Origin: Silicimonas sp.
GTDB taxonomy: Bacteria > Pseudomonadota > Alphaproteobacteria > Rhodobacterales > Rhodobacteraceae
Direction: 5' to 3'
DNA length: 64,000 nucleotides
Assembly (NCBI GenBank): GCA_022826205.1
Contig: JAJDVJ010000110.1
Location: 1 to 64,000 of the forward strand
In this document: piece by piece, positions 17,766-26,784 of the stretch
How positions within the stretch are numbered: the stretch's first letter is position 1
How the letters are laid out: every line of letters starts with the position of its first letter
Program-made: the position numbers and the translations under genes
The notes under the pieces: model-generated
Databases searched by the model: none
Told to the model about the DNA's origin: nothing
The model's input: only the letters and a program-made list of their open reading frames with translations

Positions 17766-18608
17766 ATGACCCTGTTCTTGGCGGCATTGGTGCTTTGGAT
17801 GGCCGCGTGGTGGCTGAACACGCGCATCGCGGGATCGTCGCTGGCATCATCTTACGTTGGCCGGACCGCGGTGCCGGTGGTGTTCGGCCTGTCGGTGCTG
17901 GCGATCTGGGAGCTCGTGGTGCGCGGTCTGGACGTGCCTCAGGTGATCCTGCCGGCGCCGACGGTCATTGCTGAGACTTTTGCCTCCGAAACCGGCACGC
18001 TCTGGATCGACTTTCGTCAAACCGCGCTGAAGGGCGCAATTTCCGGATACGTGATCGGTTGCCTCGCGGCCTTTGCCGTCGCGCTCGCAATTGATCGCTC
18101 GACGTTTCTGCGGCACGGACTGCTTCCGATCGGCGGATTCGTTGCTGCGCTGCCCATCGTGGGAACCGCGCCGATCCTGGTCAACTGGTTCGGCTTCGAC
18201 TGGCAGTCCAAGGCTGCGGTGGTGGTCGTCATGGTGTTCTTTCCGATTCTCGTGAACACCGTGCAAGGACTTGCGGACACGGCGGCGATGCAGCGCGACC
18301 TGATGCGAACCTATTCGGCGAGCTACTGGCAGACGCTCCTGAAGCTGCGTTTGCCAGCGGCCATGCCGTTCGTGTTCAACGGACTCAAGATCGCAACGAC
18401 GCTTGCCCTGATCGGCGCAATCGTCGCCGAGTATTTCGGTTCGCCCACGCGAGGAATGGGATTTCGGATCTCCACCTCGGTCGGCACGTTGGAGCTGGCC
18501 ATGGTCTGGTCCGAGATAGCGGTGGCCGCATTGGCCGGAACCCTGTTTTACGGAGCGGTCACGCTCGTGGAACGTTGGGTGACTTTCTGGCACCCATCGC
18601 AACGATGA
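17766..18608 (+). CDS. ABC importer permease 2 (pyrimidine-linked)
   Basis: 280 aa with about six predicted membrane helices, starting 'MTLFLAALVLWMAAWWL'. The EAA motif 'LMRTYSASYWQTLLKLRLPA' is near residue 180. It pairs with permease 1 as a heterodimer. ATG 17766 is preferred because the first helix begins there and GGAGGG lies upstream; an earlier in-frame start adds an unlikely cysteine-rich stretch. About 200 bp separate it from permease 1 with no gene between them. Confidence 0.86.
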   Translation: MTLFLAALVLWMAAWWLNTRIAGSSLASSYVGRTAVPVVFGLSVLAIWELVVRGLDVPQVILPAPTVIAETFASETGTLWIDFRQTALKGAISGYVIGCLAAFAVALAIDRSTFLRHGLLPIGGFVAALPIVGTAPILVNWFGFDWQSKAAVVVVMVFFPILVNTVQGLADTAAMQRDLMRTYSASYWQTLLKLRLPAAMPFVFNGLKIATTLALIGAIVAEYFGSPTRGMGFRISTSVGTLELAMVWSEIAVAALAGTLFYGAVTLVERWVTFWHPSQR

Positions 18609-18634
18609 CAACAACGGCTGAGAGGAGAGAAGCC

Positions 18635-19624
18635 ATGAAGAAACAAGTATTTGCCGGCACGGTGGCGTTGGTGCTAGGCGCGACGCCGACCTTTGCGCTT
18701 GACGACCTGACTCTGCAACTCAAATGGGTGACGCAGGCGCAGTTTGCAGGCTACTACGTTGCACTTGAGAACGGCTATTACGAGGAAGAGGGCCTGAACG
18801 TCACGATCAAGCCAGGCGGGCCGGACATCGCGCCGACCCAGGTGATTGCCGGCGGTGGTGCGGACGTGACCGTCGAGTGGATGCCTGCGGCACTTGCCGC
18901 ACGCGAAAAGGGCCTTCCGCTCGTCAACATTGCGCAACCATTCAAGTCCTCCGGCATGATGCTGACCTGCCGCAAGGACGCGGGCGTGGCCACGACGGAC
19001 GATTTCAAGGGCAAGACCCTGGGCGTCTGGTTCTTCGGCAACGAGTTTCCGTTCCTGAGCTGGATGAGCCAGCTTGGCATTCCGACCGAGGGCGGCTCGG
19101 ATGGTGTCGAGGTCCTCAAGCAGGGCTTCAATGTCGACCCGATCCTTCAGGGTCAGGCGGCCTGCATCTCAACCATGACCTACAACGAGTACTGGCAGGT
19201 CATCGATGCGGGATTGGGCGCCGATGACCTCGTAGTCTTCAAGTACGAGGACCAAGGCGTGGCGACGCTGGAAGACGGCCTTTACGTCCTGGAGGACAAG
19301 CTGGATGACGCGGGCGAGGTCGACAAGCTCGTGCGTTTCGTGCGCGCTTCGATGAAGGGCTGGAAGTATGCCGAAGACAACCCGGACGAGGCCGCCCTGA
19401 TAGTGCTGGAGTATGACGAGACGGGCGCTCAGACCGAAAGGCATCAGAAACGCATGATGGGCGAGATCGCCAAGCTGACTGCCGGCTCCAATGGCGCTCT
19501 TGTCCCTGCCGACTTCCAGCGCACGGTCGACACGCTTCTTGCAGGTGGTTCGGATCCGGTGATTACGGCTGATCCGGGCGATTCGGCCTGGACGCACGCA
19601 ATCACGGATGCCGCGCTGAACTGA
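18635..19624 (+). CDS. ABC importer substrate-binding protein, NMT1/ThiY-like
   Basis: 329 aa with a signal peptide ('MKKQVFAGTVALVLGATPTFA', cleavage about residue 21). The mature N-terminus 'LTLQLKWVTQAQFAGYYVALENGYY' is the hallmark of the NMT1/ThiY family, which binds aminopyrimidine thiamine precursors and related heterocycles. Other conserved points are 'GGGADVTVEWMPAALAAREKG' and 'GKTLGVWFFGNEFPF'. Sitting at the end of the pyrimidine degradation operon, it probably captures a pyrimidine or a close analogue in the periplasm. AGGAGAGAAGCC precedes ATG 18635. A strong hairpin follows the stop. Confidence 0.88.
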   Translation: MKKQVFAGTVALVLGATPTFALDDLTLQLKWVTQAQFAGYYVALENGYYEEEGLNVTIKPGGPDIAPTQVIAGGGADVTVEWMPAALAAREKGLPLVNIAQPFKSSGMMLTCRKDAGVATTDDFKGKTLGVWFFGNEFPFLSWMSQLGIPTEGGSDGVEVLKQGFNVDPILQGQAACISTMTYNEYWQVIDAGLGADDLVVFKYEDQGVATLEDGLYVLEDKLDDAGEVDKLVRFVRASMKGWKYAEDNPDEAALIVLEYDETGAQTERHQKRMMGEIAKLTAGSNGALVPADFQRTVDTLLAGGSDPVITADPGDSAWTHAITDAALN

Positions 19625-19654
19625 ACGCGTTCCGCGCACTTGTGCAAGTGTGAA

Positions 19655-19680
19655 CCGGCCTCCGCCACAGCGGAGGCCGG
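19655..19680 (+). terminator. Strong hairpin ending the pyrimidine operon
   Basis: CCGGCCTCCGC (19655-19665), a CACA loop and GCGGAGGCCGG (19670-19680) form a perfect 11-bp GC-rich stem, 30 bp after the binding-protein stop. Only a short CTTCC tract follows, so it may act as an RNA-stabilising or Rho-assisted end. Between it and the next, convergent gene (to 19953) about 270 bases hold nothing recognisable. Confidence 0.75.
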
Positions 19681-19953
19681 CTTCCCCAGGAGGCGATGAC
19701 GTGAATCGGTTCCGATCTCGGGTAGGTGCTTGGCCGCTACCCCTGTTGTGCACCCATACGCCCCGGGATTATGTTCCGGATTTGGGAACAGACGGGCGAG
19801 TAACGACGGCAAGTGCCGCAAGTGTGCCCGGAAGTCTTGTATTCGAATTGGCAAGGCCGGTGAACTAACGATATGGCGGACCTCTGCCGACGTCGGATGA
19901 CGTGCCAGAATGCGGCGCGGTGGTATCGATAAACTGCCTCATTGCCTGTGTAG

Positions 19954-21882
19954 TTACCCCATGCCACGCCAGGGAATGGTTTTTTTGATGATCCAGCGCA
20001 TGATCAGATCGAAGACCAGACCGAGTATGCCCATGATCAGGATTGTCACCCAGATCAGTTCGTAGTCCGATACGGTTCGCGCGATGTTCTCGATGAAGCC
20101 CACGCCGGTGGTCCCAGCGAGCATTTCGGCAGCCACTAGCGTCCCCCAACAAACTCCCACAGCAATACGGGTGCCAGTGAGGATTTCCGGCATGGCATTC
20201 GGGAGAATTACGTTCCACATGATCTGCCGGTCCGATGCCCCGAGAGAATGCGATGCCCGGATCTTCGAAAGCAGTACGCCCGACGCGCCGGTGCGCGCCG
20301 AAATCACCATGATCGCGAAGGCGACCATGAAGAGCAGGAAGATTTTGCCGTCATCATGAATGCCGAATATCGTCAGGATCAGCGGTGCCCACGCAAGTGG
20401 TGGCACGGGGCGGTATAGCTCGATCAGCGGGTCAAAGAACGACTTGAAGAACCGAGACACCCCCATGAACAGTCCAAGCGGCACACCGAGAAAGATACCT
20501 AGCCCCAAGGCAACCAGAACCCGGAACAGCGAATCCCAGATATGCCCATCCAGCATGGGAATGTAACCGAGCGAGACGTCGCCCTGGGCGAAAGCCAGCA
20601 ATTTATCCTTGAAGTTGGGGGTAATCGTGCCGTCCGGCCCGTGGCTGGCATATTCCCCCGGCCAGACGTCGGCGATCCAGTCGGGAATGAAGAACGCAAC
20701 TACATCGGCGATGGGCAGCCAATCCCACCACAAGAGCGGGAACCCACGGTAGCCACCGCCACTTTCGACGTCCGGATTGGCGAGGCGCGCGAAGGTGGCA
20801 ACCACATCGGTTGGCTTGGGCAACCATCGGGCGGGCCCCTGTTCAGTGCACTGGGTGCGCGACTTGACGATGCCGGGACCCGGAAAGAACAGGGCGTCAG
20901 CGTACCTCAATCCACCTTGCGCGTCGCTTGCCGCCGCATCCAAATTGGCGATTGCAGTACCCACGTCCTCCAATGCGGCAGCGGGAAAGATCAACCCGTC
21001 GTCCAGACGTTTGAAAATGCGCTCAACCGCTTTGACGTAGCCTTCGCGATCTGCCCTCTCGAGTTCGTCGAATTCTCCAGATTTGTTGATCTCCTTCAAA
21101 GCATCGATCCGCGTCTTGATGTCGTCAATCAAGACGTCGTTTGCCGGGAATTTGTTTCGGATCTTGTTGAATGCGGCAGCGATCTCAGCTGCCTCTACCG
21201 AAGCGGTATCAAACAACATGCCGCGTTCGGTGATCGGCAAGATCGGGATCTCGGTAAAAGTCGTGCCCCATTTGGGCTGCGCCAGCGCTTCATCGCTTGG
21301 GGCCAAACCGATCGGACCAGCGTCAACGTAGGAACTGAGCTCGTTCAGCCTTTCGGCCAACCTCAATAGCTCGGCCTTGGGTTCTTCTCCCATGTTGTTC
21401 GGATTGGACGAATTAGCAATCAATTCCCGGACTTGCCCGATCACGTCCAAAAGCTCAGACTTTTCGGCGTCGACAAAAACCGTGCCTTCCAGTTGGGCCT
21501 CCAGATCGTCCAGCTGGTCGGAATTGCGCGACGCAAGCAATGTCGATTTGAAATAGCGTGAACCGATGGGCAATGCCGCCTTGATCGGGGAAACGGCCTC
21601 TTCAAGCTTCGCGATCTGGCACATCTCGTTGGCGGCGTTCGGGAAGTAGGCCCTCCCCACACCCCATGAATAATAGGACCACAAGAGGAAGAGCGTGGAC
21701 ACACCGCATACCGCCCAGTACCATCCGCCCTTGGTCCGGACCGGGTCACCAAACACCTCGTCGTTGGCCGTGAGCCTTGCCTGCCTTCTGCCGATCACGA
21801 TGGACCAGACGAATGTGCCTATCATCGCGAGGATCAATACAGCTGCGATTGAGGCGCGATTGTCGGACAGCCATTCAAGCAC
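19954..21882 (-). CDS. ABC importer permease, taurine/sulfonate type, with large extra N-terminal domain
   Basis: 642 aa, more than twice the usual 250-280. Two helices near the N-terminus (about 10-29, 'SIAAVLILAMIGTFVWSIVI'; about 53-72) are followed by roughly 330 hydrophilic residues rich in Glu/Leu heptads (about 85-340, possibly coiled coil). Then come the normal permease helices (about 440-640). The EAA loop 'SLGASDRQIMWNVILPNAMPEI' lies near residue 550. GTG 21882 overlaps the ATPase stop by 8 nt. Substrate is inferred from the TauA-like partner. The extra domain presumably lies outside the membrane, in the periplasm; its role is unknown. Confidence 0.83.
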   Translation of the reverse strand: MLEWLSDNRASIAAVLILAMIGTFVWSIVIGRRQARLTANDEVFGDPVRTKGGWYWAVCGVSTLFLLWSYYSWGVGRAYFPNAANEMCQIAKLEEAVSPIKAALPIGSRYFKSTLLASRNSDQLDDLEAQLEGTVFVDAEKSELLDVIGQVRELIANSSNPNNMGEEPKAELLRLAERLNELSSYVDAGPIGLAPSDEALAQPKWGTTFTEIPILPITERGMLFDTASVEAAEIAAAFNKIRNKFPANDVLIDDIKTRIDALKEINKSGEFDELERADREGYVKAVERIFKRLDDGLIFPAAALEDVGTAIANLDAAASDAQGGLRYADALFFPGPGIVKSRTQCTEQGPARWLPKPTDVVATFARLANPDVESGGGYRGFPLLWWDWLPIADVVAFFIPDWIADVWPGEYASHGPDGTITPNFKDKLLAFAQGDVSLGYIPMLDGHIWDSLFRVLVALGLGIFLGVPLGLFMGVSRFFKSFFDPLIELYRPVPPLAWAPLILTIFGIHDDGKIFLLFMVAFAIMVISARTGASGVLLSKIRASHSLGASDRQIMWNVILPNAMPEILTGTRIAVGVCWGTLVAAEMLAGTTGVGFIENIARTVSDYELIWVTILIMGILGLVFDLIMRWIIKKTIPWRGMG

Positions 21883-22672
21883 GACCCATGATCTCCTCTT
21901 CCATGTCCCAGATCATCGTCAGTATTTCTTCTCGTACCTCGGAAAAATATGGATCGTGCTTGATCTCGCGCAGCGATTCCTTGAGGCCACGCTCGGCGAA
22001 GGGCAACCGGTACTCCTTGTGCACACGCCCCGGACGCGGCGCCATGACGAACAATCGTTCGCCTAACAGAAGTGCCTCTTCGACAGAGTGTGTGATGATC
22101 ATGATCGTCTTGCCGGTCTCTTTCCAAAGCTCCAGCACCAGCGACTGCATCTTTTCGCGGGTCAGTGCGTCTAGCGCGCCCAGCGGTTCATCCATCAGGA
22201 TCACTTCGGGATCATTGATCAGGCAGCGGGCAAGGGCCACGCGTTGCTGCATCCCGCCGGACAGTTGATAGGTTGGTGTGTCGCCGAACCCTTGCAGGCC
22301 AACGATGTCCAGCCACCTTTCGACCAGCCTTACGTTTTCCTCGGGATTGTTCTTTTTCATTCGCAGCCCGAAGTCCACATTCCTGGATACAGGCAGCCAT
22401 TCGAACAATGCACCTTGTTGGAACACCATTCCACGTTCGACGCCGGGTGCCTCGATTGTCTTTCCGCCCAGCTTGGCGTGCCCGCCAGTGGCATTGATGA
22501 ATCCGGCGATCAGGTTCAGCAATGTCGTCTTGCCACAACCTGAAGGCCCGAGAACGGACAGGAGTTCACCCTTCTTCAGTGTGAAATTGATGTCCTTTAG
22601 AGCATGAACCGCCGCGCCAGTCTGCGGGTTGGTGAAGGTCATGCTTAGGTCTTCGCAAACAAGGTCTGCCAT
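21875..22672 (-). CDS. ABC importer ATPase, taurine/sulfonate type
   Basis: 265 aa with Walker A 'GPSGCGKTT' (about 42), signature 'LSGGMQQRVALARCL' (about 140) and Walker B 'VILMDEPLGALDALT' (about 162), plus the H-loop 'IITHSVEEAL'. It closely follows the TauB/SsuB pattern. It overlaps the downstream permease by 8 nt, so the two are translated together. It lies 154 bp downstream of the binding-protein gene on the same strand. Confidence 0.9.
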   Translation of the reverse strand: MADLVCEDLSMTFTNPQTGAAVHALKDINFTLKKGELLSVLGPSGCGKTTLLNLIAGFINATGGHAKLGGKTIEAPGVERGMVFQQGALFEWLPVSRNVDFGLRMKKNNPEENVRLVERWLDIVGLQGFGDTPTYQLSGGMQQRVALARCLINDPEVILMDEPLGALDALTREKMQSLVLELWKETGKTIMIITHSVEEALLLGERLFVMAPRPGRVHKEYRLPFAERGLKESLREIKHDPYFSEVREEILTMIWDMEEEIMGRA

Positions 22673-22826
22673 CGCCGGTACCGCTCTTTGGTTTTGTCGA
22701 CTACAGCGGCGTGCTTGGCGACAGGTCGACTGGTGGCCGACCTAGCGCGGCGCAGACAACCGCATGTGTTCTTTGAAGCGAGAGCGGGCCATTACTGGCC
22801 CACACTCCTATCTGCCGATATGTCGA

Positions 22827-23789
22827 CTACTCGAGGAACGACCCGTCGATGGTCTTCGCGATCTGCGAGCCGTCGGAATCGCCTTGGAACACCAGGCCAA
22901 GAGACGCTGCAGCAGCAGCAGCGTCGCCACCCTCGTTGAAGAAGTTGCTGACCTGATCCTCAACGCTAGGAATGACGAAGCCAGCAAGCGTCGTTTTCGT
23001 GGCTTCGACGCCCATGCCGGACGCATCGGCTACGATCTGGACTTGCTCGTCAGATCCCGTCCACGCCTCGTTGGCCTCGGCTGTTGCGTCCATGAACGCC
23101 TGGACAAGCTCGGGGTTTTCGGTTGCGAATTTCTCGGTCACGGTGACGACGTCGAAGGAACCGATACCGGCGTCCTGCTTTTGTTGGGACGTCATGATGG
23201 CTGTACCGACTTCGGCGGCCGAAGCGGTATCGACGCCACCGAACACACATGCCATGTCGACAGCGCCATCGGCCAGCGACTTGGCGCCATCCGGCGGAGC
23301 CTGGTCCACAACGGTCATCGTCGCAATGTCGATATTGTAGTGGTCCATGTACTTGCGGAAGGCATAGTCGGCCATCGTGTTGAGGGGTACGGCAACGGTC
23401 TTGCCTTCAAGCTCGGACGCGTTGGAGCCGTCGATGCCCAGTTCGTTGCGCACGAAGCAGTCGTTGGCTTCGTAGATGACGGCAATGCCAATCATCTTAA
23501 GTGGAGCGCCCTGCTGGATTGCGGTCACAAAAGGGGCAAGGCCCTGACTATAAGAAATGTCGATGTCCCCGGCCAGCATAGCCTCGGTCATTGCCGTGCC
23601 AGTGGTGAAGTCCACCCAATTCACATCTACGCCCATTGCGTCTGCATAGGCACCGCTGGTCTTCCAAACAAGGTTCGGCGTAGGCCACTGCAAGAAGAAT
23701 GCCACGTTTACTTCCTCGGCAAACGACGGCGCAGCGAGCCCCATCGAGCCCACAGCGGCCAGCATGGCTGATTTGATCACAGATTTCAT
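22827..23789 (-). CDS. ABC importer substrate-binding protein, TauA-like
   Basis: 320 aa with a signal peptide ending near 'GLAAPSFAEE' (about 24). The mature protein starts 'VNVAFFLQWPTPNLVWKTSG' and contains 'GDIDISYSQGLAPFVTAIQQG' and 'NDCFVRNELGIDG', as in the taurine-binding TauA family. It should deliver a sulfonate or small amine acid to the ATPase/permease pair downstream. GGGAGGAAC lies 4 nt before the ATG. No taurine-metabolising enzyme other than a possible FAD oxidoreductase (24850) is nearby, so taurine itself is a guess. Confidence 0.85.
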   Translation of the reverse strand: MKSVIKSAMLAAVGSMGLAAPSFAEEVNVAFFLQWPTPNLVWKTSGAYADAMGVDVNWVDFTTGTAMTEAMLAGDIDISYSQGLAPFVTAIQQGAPLKMIGIAVIYEANDCFVRNELGIDGSNASELEGKTVAVPLNTMADYAFRKYMDHYNIDIATMTVVDQAPPDGAKSLADGAVDMACVFGGVDTASAAEVGTAIMTSQQKQDAGIGSFDVVTVTEKFATENPELVQAFMDATAEANEAWTGSDEQVQIVADASGMGVEATKTTLAGFVIPSVEDQVSNFFNEGGDAAAAAASLGLVFQGDSDGSQIAKTIDGSFLE

Positions 23790-23986
23790 TTAGTTCCTCC
23801 CATTGGTACTTACTCGGCGTTCTTCCGTTGTCGGTGACTATTACAATGCCCCCCAAACCGAGTCTCAAGCAAGCAGGCCCATACAACTAATCGCCCTTGT
23901 TGCAAAGGCTTCTTCACTCCATAGAATTTTTAGTTGCACATTATGAATCTGGTCTTCTGCAATAGCAATTGCTGTCAAAACGGCAG

Positions 23987-24214
23987 ATGACGACAACAGG
24001 AGGCGGTTCGACGAGAGGCAAGGCGGTGGCAGTCGCGCTGAGTGACGAGGAGCGCGGGTATCTCGCGGCGTATTTCCGAATGCACAAGGCGCCGAGGTCG
24101 CTGTCCGACCGTTGTAAGATCATCCTTCTCTGCGCAGAGGGGCTCCGAGGCAGGGCGACCGCCGGTCAGTTCGGCGTGCACGAGCGCACTGTTGGCAAGT
24201 GGCGCAGGCGGTGA
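23987..24214 (+). pseudogene. IS630-type transposase remnant (helix-turn-helix part only)
   Basis: 75 residues containing 'RSLSDRCKIILLCAEGLRGRAT' and 'FGVHERTVGKWRRR', the N-terminal DNA-binding region of IS630-family transposases (about 340 aa when intact). The frame stops right after 'KWRRR'. In the neighbouring frame the next residues 'ESGIGRL' look like a continuation, so there may be a frameshift before the sequence decays. No DDE catalytic domain is left. It marks an old insertion between the taurine-type importer and the FAD oxidoreductase. A 10-bp palindrome (23964-23973) lies just upstream. Confidence 0.6.
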
Positions 24215-24849
24215 AAGTGGCATCGGTCGCCTTAAGTCTCGACTTGATAGTCAACAGGTCCTGATTCTTACAAAGTGAGTTCGCGAAAAGGTCAAGTCGT
24301 CGATGGAATGGCGCATGTTCTTGCGTGAGGTGGCGAACCAGAGCGGCCGTCCGATGCGGAGGTTAGGGAGTTTCCTCCCGTTTCGCGGCATTTCTGCGTC
24401 GGGATGGGAGCCTAGCCGGGGTTCATCGTGTGCAAGGGTTGATCGAAATGATGTGGTATTGAAACGATTTGAAAGCGCGCGAGAACCTGCCAGCCGTATC
24501 CGCAGAACCCGGTCTGACCGTGCCTGATGAATACGATGATGGTCGATCGCCATGACCAGACTTGGTGGACTAGAGCCACGTTCAGTTCGGTAAGGAGCGC
24601 ATTTCTCAATCTGACGGCGACCATGGACAGAGAGACGCGGACTGTCGTGCGCAGGCGCCTCAGCGGTAGCACGATCAAGATCAGGAATTGGTGTGTGAAC
24701 CCCAAACCGGCCAAACCCTAAAGCACAGCCCAGCTGTCCGAAAGGGTTGGATAACTTGATTGACTATGCTGGTTCACCGTGTGTCGTTTGACACAAATTT
24801 TTCAAAGAGCAAAAAAAGAGGTTCATATTAGGGAACCGATAGTGGGGCC
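24215..24849. other. 635-bp non-coding region after the transposase remnant
   Basis: Open frames on both strands are short and resemble nothing I know. The stretch probably includes decayed insertion-sequence DNA and the promoter region of the FAD oxidoreductase. Near its right end a perfect inverted repeat, TGTGTC (24780-24785) and GACACA (24790-24795) with a 4-bp spacer, is a candidate operator. Confidence 0.4.
24780..24795. promoter_or_regulatory. Short palindromic operator candidate
   Basis: TGTGTC-GTTT-GACACA, 54 bp before the FAD oxidoreductase start. It is followed by an A/T-rich stretch. The regulator is not known; no regulator gene adjoins it. Confidence 0.35.
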
Positions 24850-26169
24850 ATGAGAAAGAAAGTTGCCAAAGAGGAAATTCATTGGACATTCACTGCTAGC
24901 GCCGCACCCAATTGCGCGAAGTTGGAAGGCACTGTCGATGTCGACGTGCTGGTCATCGGCGCCGGTCTAACCGGGTGTCGAACTGCATTGGGTCTAGCCG
25001 ACGCGGGCGTATCGGTCGCTTTGGTCGACAGCAAGGGAATCGGTTGGGGTGCCTCCGGGCGTAGCGGCGGCCAGTGCAACCCCATCTGGCGTCAGACGCC
25101 GCTGGAGCTGGTAGAGCGGCTGGGTGCACGGCACGGCGAAACGCTGATCAAAACCACGCTGACAGCCGCCGATGACCTGTTCTCGGACATCAGAAAATAC
25201 GACATCGGCTGTGATGCCGTTCAGGCAGGGTGGGTTCAAGCGGCGCATACCCGCAAGGCAGCCCGGCACATGAGTGCGCTCGGCAAGGCCTGGGCGGCGG
25301 CCGGGGCGGACATCGTGGAACTGGACGGCGACGCGGTGCGTGCGGCCAGCGGGTCCCCCGCCTATTCCTTCGCCTTGCGCCATGCCGCCGGGGGGCATGT
25401 GCAGCCGCTATCGCTGACCCGCGGGTATGCTCGAGCCGCAGCCGCCCGGGGCGCTCAGCTCTTCAAGAACACCCGGATGACCTCGCTTGAACGGGCGGAC
25501 GGCAGGTGGCGGGCGAGGTCCGACAAAGGTGAAATCACCGCCGAAAATGTCGTTCTGACGACGAATGCCTATACCAACGACGTGTGGCCGGGGCTGCGCA
25601 AAACGTTTCTTCCGCTTGTCAGCAATATCATGGCGACCGAACCGCTGAGCGACACGCAGCAACAGGAAATTCTGCCCGGCAAGGTCACGATCTCGGATTC
25701 TCGTCTGACAATCTTTTATTCGCGGTACGACCGGGATGGACGGCTGATCTTCGGCTGTGTCGGCAGCAGCGACACGGTTGATACCCTTGGCGGCTTTGTT
25801 AGGCTGCGGCGCGGACTGAAGATCGTGTTCCCTCAACTCGCCGACATCCCGGTCATTCGCAAATGGGCGGGCCGAATCGCCGTAACGCCAGAGATGATGC
25901 CACATCTTCACGAACCCGCGCCCGGCGTCCTGGCCGGGGTCGGCTTCAGTGGCCGTGGAATCGCGATGACGTCGGTGATGGGCCGTACATTGTCGGCCAA
26001 AGTTCTCGGAACCTGCGCGGACGACCTTCCCTTCCCGATTGTTCCGATCACCCCGCTTCCCTTCCATGGCCTGACCCGCCGATTCATCCCGCTAGTGGCT
26101 CCGGCAATGACGTTGAAGGACAGGTTCGACACGCTGATGGACGGCGCCTTGCTGCACAAGGGTGCCTGA
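24850..26169 (+). CDS. FAD-dependent amine/amino-acid oxidoreductase (DAO family)
   Basis: 439 aa. The FAD-binding dinucleotide motif 'VDVLVIGAGLTGCRTALGLADAG' appears, in two parts around its glycines, at about 31-53; 'GASGRSGGQCNP' (about 68) is the typical flavin-contact loop of the DadA/PuuB/TauY group. 'GVGFSGRGIAMTSVMG' near the C-terminus is the second FAD contact. Such enzymes oxidise secondary or primary amines in the cytoplasm. The neighbouring taurine-type importer makes a taurine dehydrogenase large subunit (TauY-like) possible, but the TauX partner is absent; gamma-glutamyl-polyamine oxidase is another option. The substrate is unknown. Confidence 0.75.
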   Translation: MRKKVAKEEIHWTFTASAAPNCAKLEGTVDVDVLVIGAGLTGCRTALGLADAGVSVALVDSKGIGWGASGRSGGQCNPIWRQTPLELVERLGARHGETLIKTTLTAADDLFSDIRKYDIGCDAVQAGWVQAAHTRKAARHMSALGKAWAAAGADIVELDGDAVRAASGSPAYSFALRHAAGGHVQPLSLTRGYARAAAARGAQLFKNTRMTSLERADGRWRARSDKGEITAENVVLTTNAYTNDVWPGLRKTFLPLVSNIMATEPLSDTQQQEILPGKVTISDSRLTIFYSRYDRDGRLIFGCVGSSDTVDTLGGFVRLRRGLKIVFPQLADIPVIRKWAGRIAVTPEMMPHLHEPAPGVLAGVGFSGRGIAMTSVMGRTLSAKVLGTCADDLPFPIVPITPLPFHGLTRRFIPLVAPAMTLKDRFDTLMDGALLHKGA

Positions 26170-26784
26170 GCCAACCTGCAGCGAGCGGAGACTGGTGACA
26201 GCCTTAACGATTTCGTCCTATAGCTAGTCGCGGTCGAGAATCGGAATACGCGAGCAGCCGCGACCGATGGCAGCCTTGGATCACACGCTCTGGATTCAAT
26301 TCAAAGCTGGCGGTGATGCCGTCCGCGCTGGCATCTGGGAAAGCATGTCCGGCGACTTTCGCGGCAACCAAACGGTCAGTTCGGGTAATGTTACGTCCTT
26401 GAGGGCGGGGCGACGGTCCGCACCGGAAGCTCCCCGCAATCACCGCGAAATGCGCAATAATGACGGCCCGCGAGCACCGGCATGCTGGACGATAAGTGCC
26501 CGAGCAGGCGATCCCGGCGAACAGCTGCCAACACAACGATTTGCGGCGTCGCGACCAGAGGGGCAAGCCTCTTTTGACCAATTCTGATCCGCATTTGGAC
26601 CTTTTCCAGCATTTTGCATTAACTTTGCTTGGAATTGGCACAGTTTTCGTCTATCCTTAGGAGAAAGCCATCCGGAATGAATGATTTGGTATAGATGTGG
26701 TTGGGCAGGCGATGATGACATGACGGTTCTCGCCAGGCACGAAACCGACACGGCTGACAAGTCAATCAACTAGGAGGAAACAAG
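26170..26784. other. 615-bp intergenic region ahead of the Liv-type importer
   Basis: No recognisable gene on either strand. It presumably holds the promoter of the importer operon; an A/T-rich stretch near 26600-26700 is the most promoter-like part. A sigma-54-like TTGGCAC at 26635 lacks the matching -12 element. Confidence 0.4.

Noticed and set aside
16636-17769. A 377-codon plus-strand open frame covering permease 1
   Set aside because: It is very rich in Arg, Gly and Asp, lacks any domain pattern and overlaps a clear membrane permease in the correct frame. It is an artefact of GC-rich codon use.
26204-26641. A 145-codon minus-strand open frame in the gap before the Liv-type operon
   Set aside because: Composition is Cys/Arg-rich without domain pattern and there is no ribosome site; probably chance.
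26635-26649. Sigma-54 promoter candidate before the Liv-type binding protein
   Set aside because: TTGGCAC is present, but the -12 element TTGC(A/T) is absent at the required distance.
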